NCBI RefSeq assembly: GCF_021390535.1
Contig: NZ_JAJUXG010000007.1
Location: 186,001-250,000 of the forward strand
Direction of reading: 5' to 3'
Length of the DNA: 64,000 nucleotides
DNA from: Dyadobacter sp. CY312
GTDB lineage: Bacteria > Bacteroidota > Bacteroidia > Cytophagales > Spirosomataceae
In this document: piece by piece, positions 16,263 to 24,920 of the stretch
How the letters are laid out: the number at the start of each line of letters is the position of its first letter
Position numbering within the stretch: the first letter of the stretch is position 1
Program-made: the position numbers and the translations under genes
The notes under the pieces: model-generated
Databases searched by the model: none
What the model was told of the DNA's origin: nothing
Seen by the model: only the letters and a program-made list of their open reading frames with translations

Positions 16263-18713
16263 TCAGTTTTTGATCCACTTTCGTGCTGCTAAGTTGCTGG
16301 CGAGCGTTGTGAAGGCCACAATGGTAATAGAACTGACGGGCATCAGGATCGCGGCAATTACAGGTGATAAATTTCCGGTGACGGCAAAGGCTAGTCCGGC
16401 AATGTTGTAAAACAATGAGATTCCAAAACTTAGCTTAATAATCTGCTGCCCTGATTTGGCCAGTTTCATATAAGCTGGCAACTTCGCAAGCTGGTTCCCT
16501 TCCACAATGGCGTCGCACGAAGGGGAGAAATTATTGATGTCGTCGGATACGGCAAGTCCCACATTGCTTTGGCGTAAAGCACCTGCGTCATTCAGTCCAT
16601 CTCCAACCATGAGTACATTGCGGTATTCGGTTTGTTGCAGATTCTCAATAAAACGCAGTTTTTCTTCCGGTTTTTGTTCAAACAAAAGACTTGATCCGTC
16701 GCCGAAAACGGGAGTTAACAAAGCTTTGTCAGTAGGTTTGTCTCCTGATAAAAGGTAAGTATGGTAACCATTTTTTTGTAGTGCTTTTATGGTTTCGGCT
16801 AGTTCGGGTCGGTATTTGCTTTTTACTGTGAAGTAACCGTAAACTTCATTTTCGACAGAGAAATACACATGAGATGCATCGCTTTTTTCTTCGGTTGATA
16901 CCGTTGCACCTACCCATTTTGAAGAACCAAGTCTAACCTCTTTTTTGCCCCAATATGCGCTGATGCCTGCTCCGCCGGTCTCGGTGTAATTGCCCAGGCT
17001 GCGTTTGCTTGCAGTTGTATCGGCTAGTTTTTTTACGATCATTCTGCTCAGCGGGTGCGACGACTGCATGGAGATTGACTTCACCATCACCAGTTCTTCG
17101 GTAGATAATTCCTTTCCTACAAAATCAACCTCGGCTTCGTTTGCCTGCGTAATGGTGCCTGTTTTATCAAACACGACTGTGTCTATATGCGAAAGCCGTT
17201 CTATGGTATGTGCATTTTTTGGGTAAAATCTGTTCTTGCCAAAAAGTGCGAGCAGGTTTCCGTTTGTGAATGTAGAGGAGAGAAGCAGTGCGCACGGACA
17301 GGCAACCAGCAAACTTGTAGTAAATGCCCGAAAGGCAGTTTCCGGGTTGTGAAGAAAGATGATCCAGGTCAAAAATGTAACCGTGGCAATGATCAGTACG
17401 ATCACCGAAAAGTACTTATTGATGCGAGCCGCGAGCGTCTGGTTTTGATCTTCCTTTTCCTTGGAAAATGTATCGTGGTTCCATAGTTGAGTAAGGTAAC
17501 TTTGCGAAACCCGTCGCAATACTTCCAGCTCAATGGATGGTCCTTTTTGTTTTCCGCCTGCATAAATGGTATCTCCTTTTTTTCTTTCAACAGGTTCAGA
17601 TTCACCCGATACAAAGCTATAATCTACCATTGCCCGAGGACTAAGCAGGACGGAGTCGGCGGGAATAAGTTCTTCATTCCGAACCAGAATCTGATCACCG
17701 GTAGTTAATTCTGTAATGGGCTTGCGGGTCTCAACGCCGTCATCGACAACGGAAACAGCCACCGGGAAATAGGATTTATAGTCTCTGTCAAACGAAATTC
17801 CTGCATAGGTTTTGTCCTGAAAATACCGGCCTATCAGCATAAAAAATACGGCACCGCTGAGTGAATCCAGATATCCGGGACCCGTTTCTGTGAAAATCTG
17901 ATACAAACTGATCAGGAAAATACAGGTCAGAGCGAGTGCGATCGGAGCGTCAATATTGAGATATCTGCCCTTTAAAGCTCCCCAGGCAGACTTGAAAAAA
18001 TCGGAAGCACAATAGAAAAAAAACGGTAGACTGAAAGCGATATTGAGCATGTTAAACAAGAATCTCAGATCGCTGTCCGAAGAAGAATCGCCCAGATTGA
18101 AATACTCCGGGAAGCTCAGCATCATAATGTTCCCGAATACAAATCCTGCTATACCGATCTTGTATAAATGTGTACGGTTCCACTTTTTGATCTGTTTTCC
18201 TTCCACATCATTGAGGCTGATGTAAGGCTCGTAACCAAGGCTGGAAATGAGTGAAGCCAGTTCACTAAGTCTGATCTGTCCGGCGTCGTAAGTTATACGT
18301 ACTTTCTTTTCAGGGAAATTGACAACAGAACTTCTTATGGCAGGGTTGAGCCTATAAAGTTGTTCGAGTAGCCAGATACAGGAACTGCAATGCATTTTGG
18401 GAACAAGCCAGTTTACACTGGAAAGGCGTCCGTCGGTGAATTCGAGTAACTTTTGTGAAACTTCGGGCAAATCCAGATAATCATATTTGCCCTGGAAATA
18501 AGCTTTGTCGGGTGATATTCCCTGAGCTCCGTCGATGTTGTAATACCGGCAAAGGTCATTTTCTTTGAGCAGGTCATAAACAACCGAACAGCCATCGCAG
18601 CAGAATTCATGGCCATCCTGCTCAATGATCTCATCCCGGCATTCTTCTCCACAATGGTAACAGGTTGTATGGGTAGGAGTTTCTTCTTCAACTGCAAGTT
18701 TGTTCGCGCTCAT
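16263..18713 (-). CDS. ccoI: cbb3-type copper-transporting P1B ATPase CcoI (FixI)
   Basis: 816 aa. An N-terminal Cys-rich metal-binding domain (CYHCGEEC, FCCDGC; residues 18-42) is followed by an HMA domain with C109-x-x-C112 in KMHCSSC. Eight-helix P1B topology follows, with CPC at 472-474, the phosphorylation motif D516KTGT, and the hinge GDGLNDAGAL. The N-terminal zinc-finger-like domain plus HMA is the CcoI arrangement. It exports Cu to the periplasm for the CcoN CuB centre. It is the first gene of the minus-strand cluster, with a TGAC-N4-GTCA palindrome 133 bp upstream. Confidence 0.94.
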   Translation of the reverse strand: MSANKLAVEEETPTHTTCYHCGEECRDEIIEQDGHEFCCDGCSVVYDLLKENDLCRYYNIDGAQGISPDKAYFQGKYDYLDLPEVSQKLLEFTDGRLSSVNWLVPKMHCSSCIWLLEQLYRLNPAIRSSVVNFPEKKVRITYDAGQIRLSELASLISSLGYEPYISLNDVEGKQIKKWNRTHLYKIGIAGFVFGNIMMLSFPEYFNLGDSSSDSDLRFLFNMLNIAFSLPFFFYCASDFFKSAWGALKGRYLNIDAPIALALTCIFLISLYQIFTETGPGYLDSLSGAVFFMLIGRYFQDKTYAGISFDRDYKSYFPVAVSVVDDGVETRKPITELTTGDQILVRNEELIPADSVLLSPRAMVDYSFVSGESEPVERKKGDTIYAGGKQKGPSIELEVLRRVSQSYLTQLWNHDTFSKEKEDQNQTLAARINKYFSVIVLIIATVTFLTWIIFLHNPETAFRAFTTSLLVACPCALLLSSTFTNGNLLALFGKNRFYPKNAHTIERLSHIDTVVFDKTGTITQANEAEVDFVGKELSTEELVMVKSISMQSSHPLSRMIVKKLADTTASKRSLGNYTETGGAGISAYWGKKEVRLGSSKWVGATVSTEEKSDASHVYFSVENEVYGYFTVKSKYRPELAETIKALQKNGYHTYLLSGDKPTDKALLTPVFGDGSSLLFEQKPEEKLRFIENLQQTEYRNVLMVGDGLNDAGALRQSNVGLAVSDDINNFSPSCDAIVEGNQLAKLPAYMKLAKSGQQIIKLSFGISLFYNIAGLAFAVTGNLSPVIAAILMPVSSITIVAFTTLASNLAARKWIKN

Positions 18714-18845
18714 GGCTCTACTCTTATTGTGATATCACCCGATGGTTTCCAGTGATGAAATGCAGCTTGACACGTATGTAAAACTGTGATTCAAAATTGG
18801 GAGAATTGGACGGGAGAGAAGATGACGGAAGCGGGTGACCAAGTA

Positions 18846-18857
18846 TGACTTTGGTCA
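18846..18857. promoter_or_regulatory. putative redox-regulator operator upstream of ccoI
   Basis: TGAC-TTTG-GTCA inverted repeat matching the one upstream of hemN at 10 of 12 positions or better. It lies in the ccoI upstream region, 133 bp before the start. Regulator identity is inferred, not shown. Confidence 0.5.
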
Positions 18858-18889
18858 GGAATTGAGATGGTGTTCTGAAATTTTGAGAC

Positions 18890-18927
18890 AACAAAAAAAG
18901 CCAAAAGGTGCGAAACCTTCTGGCTTG
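18890..18927 (-). terminator. intrinsic terminator of the ompH-like gene
   Basis: On the minus strand an AAGCCAGAAGGT stem pairs with ACCTTTTGGCTT (one mismatch, 5-nt loop) and is followed by TTTTTTTGTTG. It lies just downstream of the ompH-like stop. Confidence 0.75.
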
Positions 18928-18957
18928 ATCTATTTCTTATGGCTAATAGAAAATTAT

Positions 18958-19554
18958 CTACCTTTTATTCAACATCTGTGGAATACCGATTTTACGGTTC
19001 GAAGCTGCCGTACTGTCAACACCTAGATTTTTTAGTATCTCCGAAGTAAGCGTGGAAGTCGTATCTTTTGCATACAAAACGACCGGCCACAGGTCACCGC
19101 CATCAGGGTTCAGATCCATGCGGAGTAGAAAAGCATAGCCATTTTTTCTTCCTGCAAACACAATGGCGTCATTCACTTTTTGCTTGATGGGTGTAAATTT
19201 TTTGCTGAAATAATTACGGAGTTCAGTCATGGAGTTGTTCTGAAACTCTTCATATGATGATTTCAGGTTTTCGAGTTCAGCCGCTTTGTCTTTCAGGATT
19301 GCCTCGCTTGTTTGTGCAGAAGCAAGTTTTTCGAATGCTGCTCTTTTGCTTTCGAAGTCGTCGAATTTGCTTTTCAGAATCTTGTCGTACTGAACACTTT
19401 TTTCAGTGATTTCTTCATTCAGCTTTTTGAATTCCGGCATGTTCGAGAGGATAAACTGTTGGTCAACATGACCAATCTTCATGTCCTGTGCCTGACTTTC
19501 AATAGCACAAAAAGCTAAAATAGCGAAAGTGAAAAGGGAAGAAATTGTTTTCAT
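18958..19554 (-). CDS. OmpH/Skp-family periplasmic chaperone-like protein
   Basis: 198 aa. Signal peptide (TISSLFTFAILAFCAIESQA), then the Skp-type start KIGHVDQQFILSNMPEF, a long charged coiled coil (about 45-115), and the returning segment FSKKFTPIKQKVNDAIVFAG. Skp-type proteins bind unfolded outer-membrane proteins in the periplasm. An apparently monocistronic gene with its own terminator. The call rests on architecture and the N-terminal motif; the C-terminal about 60 residues are longer than usual. Confidence 0.85.
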   Translation of the reverse strand: MKTISSLFTFAILAFCAIESQAQDMKIGHVDQQFILSNMPEFKKLNEEITEKSVQYDKILKSKFDDFESKRAAFEKLASAQTSEAILKDKAAELENLKSSYEEFQNNSMTELRNYFSKKFTPIKQKVNDAIVFAGRKNGYAFLLRMDLNPDGGDLWPVVLYAKDTTSTLTSEILKNLGVDSTAASNRKIGIPQMLNKR

Positions 19555-19658
19555 CTTGTCTGAATGGGTTAAAGAGTGGATAACTTCAAACCCAACGCAA
19601 CTGTCTGATTTCTATTGTGTTAAAAAATGTTAAAAGGTTGTTCCGCTTGTGGTTAGCA

Positions 19659-20042
19659 TTATTCCACAAATGCAATGCATTCCACAGATATCAGGATGCC
19701 TGCGGGAAAGGGCATAACCTGGGGTGTGCTTCTGGCAGGAGCATTTTCCGGGAAAATCTCTCCATAGACTTTATTCAAAATAGCGAAGTCGTTTCCTGTA
19801 ACCATAAATACAGTTGTTTTTACAATTTTGTCCAGACCGCTTCCAAGTTCTTCCAGAATTGTTTGTATGTTTCTAAACGACTGGGTTGCTTGTTTCTCAA
19901 AGTCGTCGTCTAGTTTTCCAGTAGCCGGGTTGACGCCGGTGGTACCTGAAATAAATATAAAACCCCCGGCAACAACCGCTTGTGGAAACACTTCGGTCAT
20001 TCGGGGTATTTTAGATGTATTGAAATTCTTCCTGTTTGTCAT
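19659..20042 (-). CDS. RidA/YjgF-family protein
   Basis: 127 aa, normal family length. PQAVVAGGFIFISGTTGVNP and PENAPARSTPQV carry the RidA-type fold signatures, including the conserved Arg of APARST. RidA proteins hydrolyse reactive enamines/imines made by PLP enzymes; the exact subgroup here is unclear. It is flanked by unrelated minus-strand genes, with no operon partner evident. Confidence 0.9.
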   Translation of the reverse strand: MTNRKNFNTSKIPRMTEVFPQAVVAGGFIFISGTTGVNPATGKLDDDFEKQATQSFRNIQTILEELGSGLDKIVKTTVFMVTGNDFAILNKVYGEIFPENAPARSTPQVMPFPAGILISVECIAFVE

Positions 20043-20100
20043 GTTAATTTTTTGGTTAAAACACCCTTACAAACTTCTAAACCCGACTTACTAATCGTCG

Positions 20101-21351
20101 TTACGTCTTTCTTTTCTTCTTCCTGGCCGAAGGAAACAATACATTATTCAGTATGAGCCGATAACCCGGAGAATTAGGATAAAGATTGAGATCCGTGGGC
20201 ATTCGGCGTCCGCCGCCTCTTCCCTCCGGATCGTGGCCGCCGTAGAAAGTCCATTGCCCGCGGCCCATTTCACCATAAATGTAACGGTCCGACTGGCTGC
20301 TTGTTCCCATAACCAGCGCGCTTGGTTTTACTGTGTTTTTAGAGAATGCAGTAGTTTGTCCAAAAAATTCTCTCACCAGATTTTCATGATTCTGCACCAA
20401 CATGGCAGGAATTACGTCCCATTTTGCTGAGAAGTCGAAAAGGGAAAAATAAGCTTCGTTGCTGCCATAGCCGCGGAAGCGTCCAGCCGAGGAATTGATA
20501 TCCGAAAACCCCATTCCCTCGTAATCGTCCAGCTGTAATTTAAAATTTTGGAAGGCAAAGGTTTTGTCGAAATCGAGCCGGGATTGTGCGTCGGGATCAA
20601 CACCATCGCCATCGAAATTGTCAACAATGTCGATTCCTTCGGCGGCAAGGGCAATATCAAAAGTTTCAGCTCCCGAGCACATTGCGAACAAAAAGCCGCC
20701 GCCGGCACAAAACTCCTTGATGAGCTTGGCAACTGCAAGTTTCATTTTAGACACTTTTGAATAACCAAACCGATCTGCTATGGCTTCCTGTGCTTTGATG
20801 TCTGCCGGAGAAGTTCGGCGAATACTGCGGCCAAACTGACCAGTGAAATCTTCGTGATGCAGATGCAGCCAGTCGTACCTGGGCAGATCGCCTTTTAGTA
20901 TTTCCTCATCGTAAATAACCTCGAATGGTATTTCTGCATATTTCAGCACCAACAGCACGGCATCGGTATCTTCAAATTCAGCTGGGCTTATTTTCACAGG
21001 AGAATACACCGCTATTTTCGCTGCTTTGTGAAGTTTCACCACGTCCATGTTTACATCCGGTTTTTGGATTTCGTTCAGTATCTGTTGATTTTGAGCGTTT
21101 GATATGATCTCGTAAGACACCGCCCGTAACTTGCATTCATTTTCGATGCTTTTGCTGTACTGCACCATAAAACTGCCGCCCCGATAATTCAGCAGCCAGT
21201 CAACATCCAGATCACCTTTCAGCAACATGTAGGAAAGTCCATAAGCTTTGAGATGATTGCTTTGGGTATTGTCCATCGGGATCAGTAGAAAGTTGGCGAA
21301 GCAACTCTGGGTGGACAAAATGAAAAGTGATAAGATAAACCTGATCATCAT
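20101..21351 (-). CDS. conserved secreted Bacteroidota protein of unknown function (often labelled asparagine synthetase B)
   Basis: 416 aa. An N-terminal signal peptide (RFILSLFILSTQSCFA) is followed by LLIPMDNTQSNHLKAYGLSYML, a start I recognise from a Bacteroidota family frequently mislabelled asparagine synthetase B. The middle has a class I amidotransferase-like fold hint (GGGFLFAMCSGAETFDIALAAEGID, with Cys at the elbow position). Later segments GEMGRGQWTFYGGHDPEGRGGG and LNNVLFPSARKKK are strongly conserved-looking. No asparagine synthetase catalytic residues are seen (no N-terminal Cys after Met). Function unknown; an amidase or ThuA-like activity is a guess. Confidence 0.7.
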   Translation of the reverse strand: MMIRFILSLFILSTQSCFANFLLIPMDNTQSNHLKAYGLSYMLLKGDLDVDWLLNYRGGSFMVQYSKSIENECKLRAVSYEIISNAQNQQILNEIQKPDVNMDVVKLHKAAKIAVYSPVKISPAEFEDTDAVLLVLKYAEIPFEVIYDEEILKGDLPRYDWLHLHHEDFTGQFGRSIRRTSPADIKAQEAIADRFGYSKVSKMKLAVAKLIKEFCAGGGFLFAMCSGAETFDIALAAEGIDIVDNFDGDGVDPDAQSRLDFDKTFAFQNFKLQLDDYEGMGFSDINSSAGRFRGYGSNEAYFSLFDFSAKWDVIPAMLVQNHENLVREFFGQTTAFSKNTVKPSALVMGTSSQSDRYIYGEMGRGQWTFYGGHDPEGRGGGRRMPTDLNLYPNSPGYRLILNNVLFPSARKKKRKT

Positions 21352-21533
21352 ACAACAGCCGGTTTGAAATTGCAGGAATTATGGGGGGAGGGGATCAATA
21401 AAATCAATTAAATTTATTAATTATTCGTTTGATAATGAAGTTTTTGTAAAAGATAAAATCGATTTTTTATTCGTGCTCATTCGTAAATTCGTGGCAGTTT
21501 TTTTCTGGATAACTTACTGATCAGGATAAAGCT

Positions 21534-21541
21534 TAATTTTG
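21534..21541 (+). promoter_or_regulatory. candidate -7 element for the Crp-type regulator gene
   Basis: TAATTTTG matches the Bacteroidota -7 consensus TAnnTTTG, 26 bp before the start codon. No convincing -33 TTTG at normal spacing. Confidence 0.35.
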
Positions 21542-21567
21542 TTAACACCATCATAAACTGATATTTA

Positions 21568-22149
21568 ATGACAGAAATAGAGATGTTGGGCGCGGTTATG
21601 AAGCAATTCGCCGGAATGGAGCAGGAAGCGTTTGCCTTATCGCATCCGTTTTGGCAAAAGAAAACTTACAAAAAAGGAGAGTTTTACAACGAATATAAAA
21701 ACGTTTGTAAACACCTTGGGTTTATTCTGAATGGTGTTTTTCGTACCTATTATACTGATTCGGAAGAAGAAAAAAATGTTTTCTTTTTCTCACAAAATCA
21801 GATAGTTGTATCCTACAAGAGTTTCGTGACACAAACCCCGTGCAATTATTACACGGAGTCAATGACGGAAGCAACGATACTGTACATCCACTATGACCAC
21901 CTCCAAAAGCTATACAGACAGTCGCAGCAGTGGGAGAAGTTTGGCAGGCTGGTGGCTGAAACCGCTTTCGACATCGCTATGACACGGGCAGAACATTTCC
22001 TCTTCCTGACACCCGAACAGCGATACCTGGATCTGCTTGAAAAACATCCCGACATCTTTAACAACGTTCCTCTATACCACATCGCTTCGTATCTGGGCAT
22101 TCAGGGGCCGTCGTTAAGCCGGATCCGTAAACGGATGAGTAAGAGTTAA
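21568..22149 (+). CDS. Crp/Fnr-family transcriptional regulator
   Basis: 193 aa. A cNMP-binding-type domain (KKGEFYNEYKNVCKHLGFIL, NGVFRTYYTDSEEEKNVFFF) is followed by a short helix-turn-helix ending YHIASYLGIQGPSLSRIRKR. This is the usual Bacteroidota form with no Fe-S cysteine cluster. It is convergent with the 570-aa secreted protein gene, with a 4-bp stop overlap. Target genes cannot be deduced. Confidence 0.88.
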   Translation: MTEIEMLGAVMKQFAGMEQEAFALSHPFWQKKTYKKGEFYNEYKNVCKHLGFILNGVFRTYYTDSEEEKNVFFFSQNQIVVSYKSFVTQTPCNYYTESMTEATILYIHYDHLQKLYRQSQQWEKFGRLVAETAFDIAMTRAEHFLFLTPEQRYLDLLEKHPDIFNNVPLYHIASYLGIQGPSLSRIRKRMSKS

Positions 22150-23858
22150 CTAAACCGAATCGTATGTTTGAAGGGCGTGAATCCTGTAAGGAATACGGTG
22201 GGAGCATCCATTGGTGGCAGTGCACCTCTTAGTGCAATGTTTTTATGAAGGCCTGTTCCCGGACCGAAAGAGATCGTATCACTTCCGAAAGTGTAAGTTC
22301 CGGTACCTTCTTTTAAAATCCATGAGTCTTTGGAACCATCTACTTTTACCACACCTTTGAGTTCGCCGCCGGGTCTGAAAATCAGTTCCAGAGCAGCAGG
22401 TACGCGTTCCGTTCCATTCGTAATCACTTCGATTTCCATTCCTTCTTTCGTTTCCTTTATGCGGATGTTGGTTTCAAGGAGCTGCACTTCACTCTGCGGA
22501 CGATTTACTTTTGGCATTTTTTCCCAGTCTCCGCCCGGATCAATAGCATCCTTCGGATAAGGTTGCCAGTATGGACCTTCCAGCTTTTGCGTCAGTTCGT
22601 ATACATTTCCGTTCACCTTCACTTCGTCTGACTGGAATTGTCCTTTACCGAAGAAAGAAGATGCAAATCGCACGCCCTGAAGTACCGCGTTTCCTTTCAT
22701 GAATGTGAACCACACGGGGTTTTTGGCGATCAGAGTTGCATCTCTGCGATTTCTTCTGATGCGCACCAGTCCGGAATATGGGAATGCCTTAACATAACTC
22801 AGCGGCAATGCGGCAGGAGGAGGAAGCGGTTCCCACAAAGTGGAGTCTGTTAAATAGTAGTCGAGAAAATAACCGATTTTATTTCCGGCTGTCTCCTCAA
22901 TCAATCTGCACATCGCTGCGTATGTTTGATTTTTGTCAAGAAGCGCAAGGTACCGATATGGGTAATAGTAATTTTCGAGTGTGCCAATCAAAGCTTTATC
23001 CTGCCTTCCAGACGCGTCGGTGACGATTTCACCGTTCGGATGCACATAATAAAGTGTCATATTCAGGTTTTTTCGGACGTGTTCAAGCAGTTCGGGTTTA
23101 TTAAGTCCCGCAGCAATGGTTATCAGCAGGCGGTCTGTCAGCGAAGAATATATGAAAGTACTTTTCTCATTGTACTGTCCGTCGGCGTCTATGTCAATGT
23201 TTTCTCCCAGCCATTCATTTATTCTGTCTACATATCGGGTGTCGGGCCAAAGCCCGTTCAGTTTGGTAAGAGCAGCGGATACCACCCACCGGTGATTTGG
23301 CGTGTGTACGCCGCCAACAATAAGCGCTTCACCAGCATTGAGCAGAAATTTTTTCAGTGGACCAAGTACAGTATTGGCTTCTGCCGCCTGCGATCTCTCC
23401 GTCAGCACATAAGCCATGGTAAGGCGTTTTACCAAAAAACCGGTGTCAGGCGTAGAGTGAAAATTGGTGGAAAGTAAATCAATGGTCCCGTCGCTGTGCT
23501 GAATTTTCAACAAATACAAAGCTGCCAGCTTCATTCTTTCAAGCAATTCGGCAGACTGATAGTATTTTGAATCAGGCGAGAATACGGCAACGCCGCCGGC
23601 TTGTATGATCGCGGAAGTACTCTGAGGATTTAAAATATCAAAAGAGTCAGGCACTCCGCCGAGGTCTGGACTGGCCGGATTCTGAACCTGAATTTTCAAC
23701 AAATTATCGAGTCCGGTGTCGTTGCGTTTCACAAGCTCGACAATCCAGGGAGGCATTGTTGAAATATATTTATTGTCGAATGCAAAAACAGAAGAGGTCA
23801 AAACGGGAAGGGCGCATAGCGAAGTGCCGCCGATATTAATGAATGTTCTTCTTTTCAT
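22146..23858 (-). CDS. secreted protein, possibly a polysaccharide lyase-like helical toroid; function unknown
   Basis: 570 aa. The leader MKRRTFINIGGTSLCALPVL resembles a Tat/Sec signal of Bacteroidota enzymes. Residues about 60-350 are helix-rich with TPDTGFLVKRLTMAY, GVHTPNHRWVVSAAL and DIDADGQYNEKSTFIYSSL; the last 200 residues look beta-rich. That layout resembles heparinase/alginate-lyase folds (alpha toroid plus beta sandwich), with NHRW and YNEKST as candidate catalytic regions. No lyase family can be named from the sequence alone. Single gene, no carbohydrate locus around it. Confidence 0.55.
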   Translation of the reverse strand: MKRRTFINIGGTSLCALPVLTSSVFAFDNKYISTMPPWIVELVKRNDTGLDNLLKIQVQNPASPDLGGVPDSFDILNPQSTSAIIQAGGVAVFSPDSKYYQSAELLERMKLAALYLLKIQHSDGTIDLLSTNFHSTPDTGFLVKRLTMAYVLTERSQAAEANTVLGPLKKFLLNAGEALIVGGVHTPNHRWVVSAALTKLNGLWPDTRYVDRINEWLGENIDIDADGQYNEKSTFIYSSLTDRLLITIAAGLNKPELLEHVRKNLNMTLYYVHPNGEIVTDASGRQDKALIGTLENYYYPYRYLALLDKNQTYAAMCRLIEETAGNKIGYFLDYYLTDSTLWEPLPPPAALPLSYVKAFPYSGLVRIRRNRRDATLIAKNPVWFTFMKGNAVLQGVRFASSFFGKGQFQSDEVKVNGNVYELTQKLEGPYWQPYPKDAIDPGGDWEKMPKVNRPQSEVQLLETNIRIKETKEGMEIEVITNGTERVPAALELIFRPGGELKGVVKVDGSKDSWILKEGTGTYTFGSDTISFGPGTGLHKNIALRGALPPMDAPTVFLTGFTPFKHTIRFS

Positions 23859-23938
23859 GAATGGGCTTTTTTACTTTTTAAAGTAAAAAGAAGAAGCATC
23901 CGGAACGCTACTTATACCGAAAGTAAGTTTCGGTTATA

Positions 23939-24088
23939 TCAGCGATCAGATTTGATCAACTCGCGCAACTGCTTGAATATCCAGAAAATTGCCATAAATG
24001 GAAAGGTTATCGCCGCAGCTACAATTGCTGCAACCGCCATTATTGCCGCAACAATTGATCTTAAAAAGAAATCAAAAATTTTATTCAT
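23939..24088 (-). CDS. 49-aa membrane protein
   Basis: Read from ATG at 24088 to TGA at 23939. One or two hydrophobic segments (FLRSIVAAIMAVAAIVAAAI, then FPFMAIFWIFKQLREL) and a basic tail. It is divergently placed from a 61-aa membrane protein gene of similar design. Support is the hydrophobic pattern and clean length only; no family recognised. Confidence 0.45.
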   Translation of the reverse strand: MNKIFDFFLRSIVAAIMAVAAIVAAAITFPFMAIFWIFKQLRELIKSDR

Positions 24089-24225
24089 TAAGAAATATGG
24101 AGGTTCGGCAACCATACGATTTGAATAATAAAGATTTAAATAAAGACGATCGTTGAGCTTTGGTATGATCTTTTACCTGTTTCTTATAATTGCATCAATA
24201 TATTATTGAACTAAAATCATAAATC

Positions 24226-24411
24226 ATGGAAAATCTCACAAAGATCACATATAATATTGGGAAATTTTGGTTGGCAATCGTGTTATTCATTGCCATGATC
24301 ATTTCTACCATTGTTTCCTTACCGTTTGTACTGATAGGAAAAGCCATGGATATGTGGCATACTCATAAATTAGGAACGAGTAAAAACCCCATTTCTGATT
24401 TGTATGGCTAA
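24226..24411 (+). CDS. 61-aa membrane protein
   Basis: A hydrophobic stretch FWLAIVLFIAMIISTIVSLP is followed by FVLIGKAMDMW and a polar tail. An intrinsic terminator follows at 24442. A promoter and terminator-bounded small gene is plausible. The shared layout with the divergent 49-aa ORF (helix, then Leu/Phe-Pro-Phe turn, then amphipathic end) may indicate related small membrane proteins. No function assigned. Confidence 0.6.
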   Translation: MENLTKITYNIGKFWLAIVLFIAMIISTIVSLPFVLIGKAMDMWHTHKLGTSKNPISDLYG

Positions 24412-24441
24412 TTAAACAGCACTAAGTCAGGATTATTGATC

Positions 24442-24484
24442 ATACCCACCAACAGTCGTGTTCTGTCGTTGGGTATTTTTTTTG
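24442..24484 (+). terminator. intrinsic terminator after the 61-aa gene
   Basis: Stem ACCCACCAACAG pairing with CTGTCGTTGGGT (two mismatches), then ATTTTTTTT. Confidence 0.7.
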
Positions 24485-24545
24485 CATCTTCTTGGATGTA
24501 ATTAATTTTTTGTATTTACTTTGTAATTCAAAGTACTTTTTATTT

Positions 24546-24920
24546 ATGTCGTTAAAGTATAGTTACCTGATAATGGCAGTATTGCTTTTTCTGGCGGAAA
24601 TAGTAATCGCTGTGTTTGCGCATGACAGTATCATTCGTCCCTACGGAGGTGATTTTCTGGTTGTTATTTTTCTGTATTGCCTGATGAGAGCCTTGACAAA
24701 TGCAAGTGCGTGGAAGGTGGCAACAGGGGTTTTACTTTTCGCTTATCTGGTTGAGGTCGCTCAATATCTGCAACTTATAAATATGACAGGCTTGCAAAAT
24801 AACAAGGTTGCGAGAATTATTTTGGGAACGAGTTTCGAATGGGGTGATATGCTTGCCTCCACGCTGGGAATTGTAGTTGTGTTGTTAGTTGAAAATAGAA
24901 AACGAATTTTTGCTTTATGA
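24546..24920 (+). CDS. DUF2809 family membrane protein
   Basis: 124 aa from ATG 24546. I prefer this start over the in-frame ATG at 24492 because the family begins directly with the first helix and the upstream codons overlap the region just after a terminator. Motifs IRPYGGDFLVVIFLYCLMRA and FEWGDMLASTLG are the DUF2809 signature; four membrane helices. Function unknown. The stop overlaps the next start (ATGA), so it is translationally coupled to the MpaB-like gene. Confidence 0.85.
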   Translation: MSLKYSYLIMAVLLFLAEIVIAVFAHDSIIRPYGGDFLVVIFLYCLMRALTNASAWKVATGVLLFAYLVEVAQYLQLINMTGLQNNKVARIILGTSFEWGDMLASTLGIVVVLLVENRKRIFAL

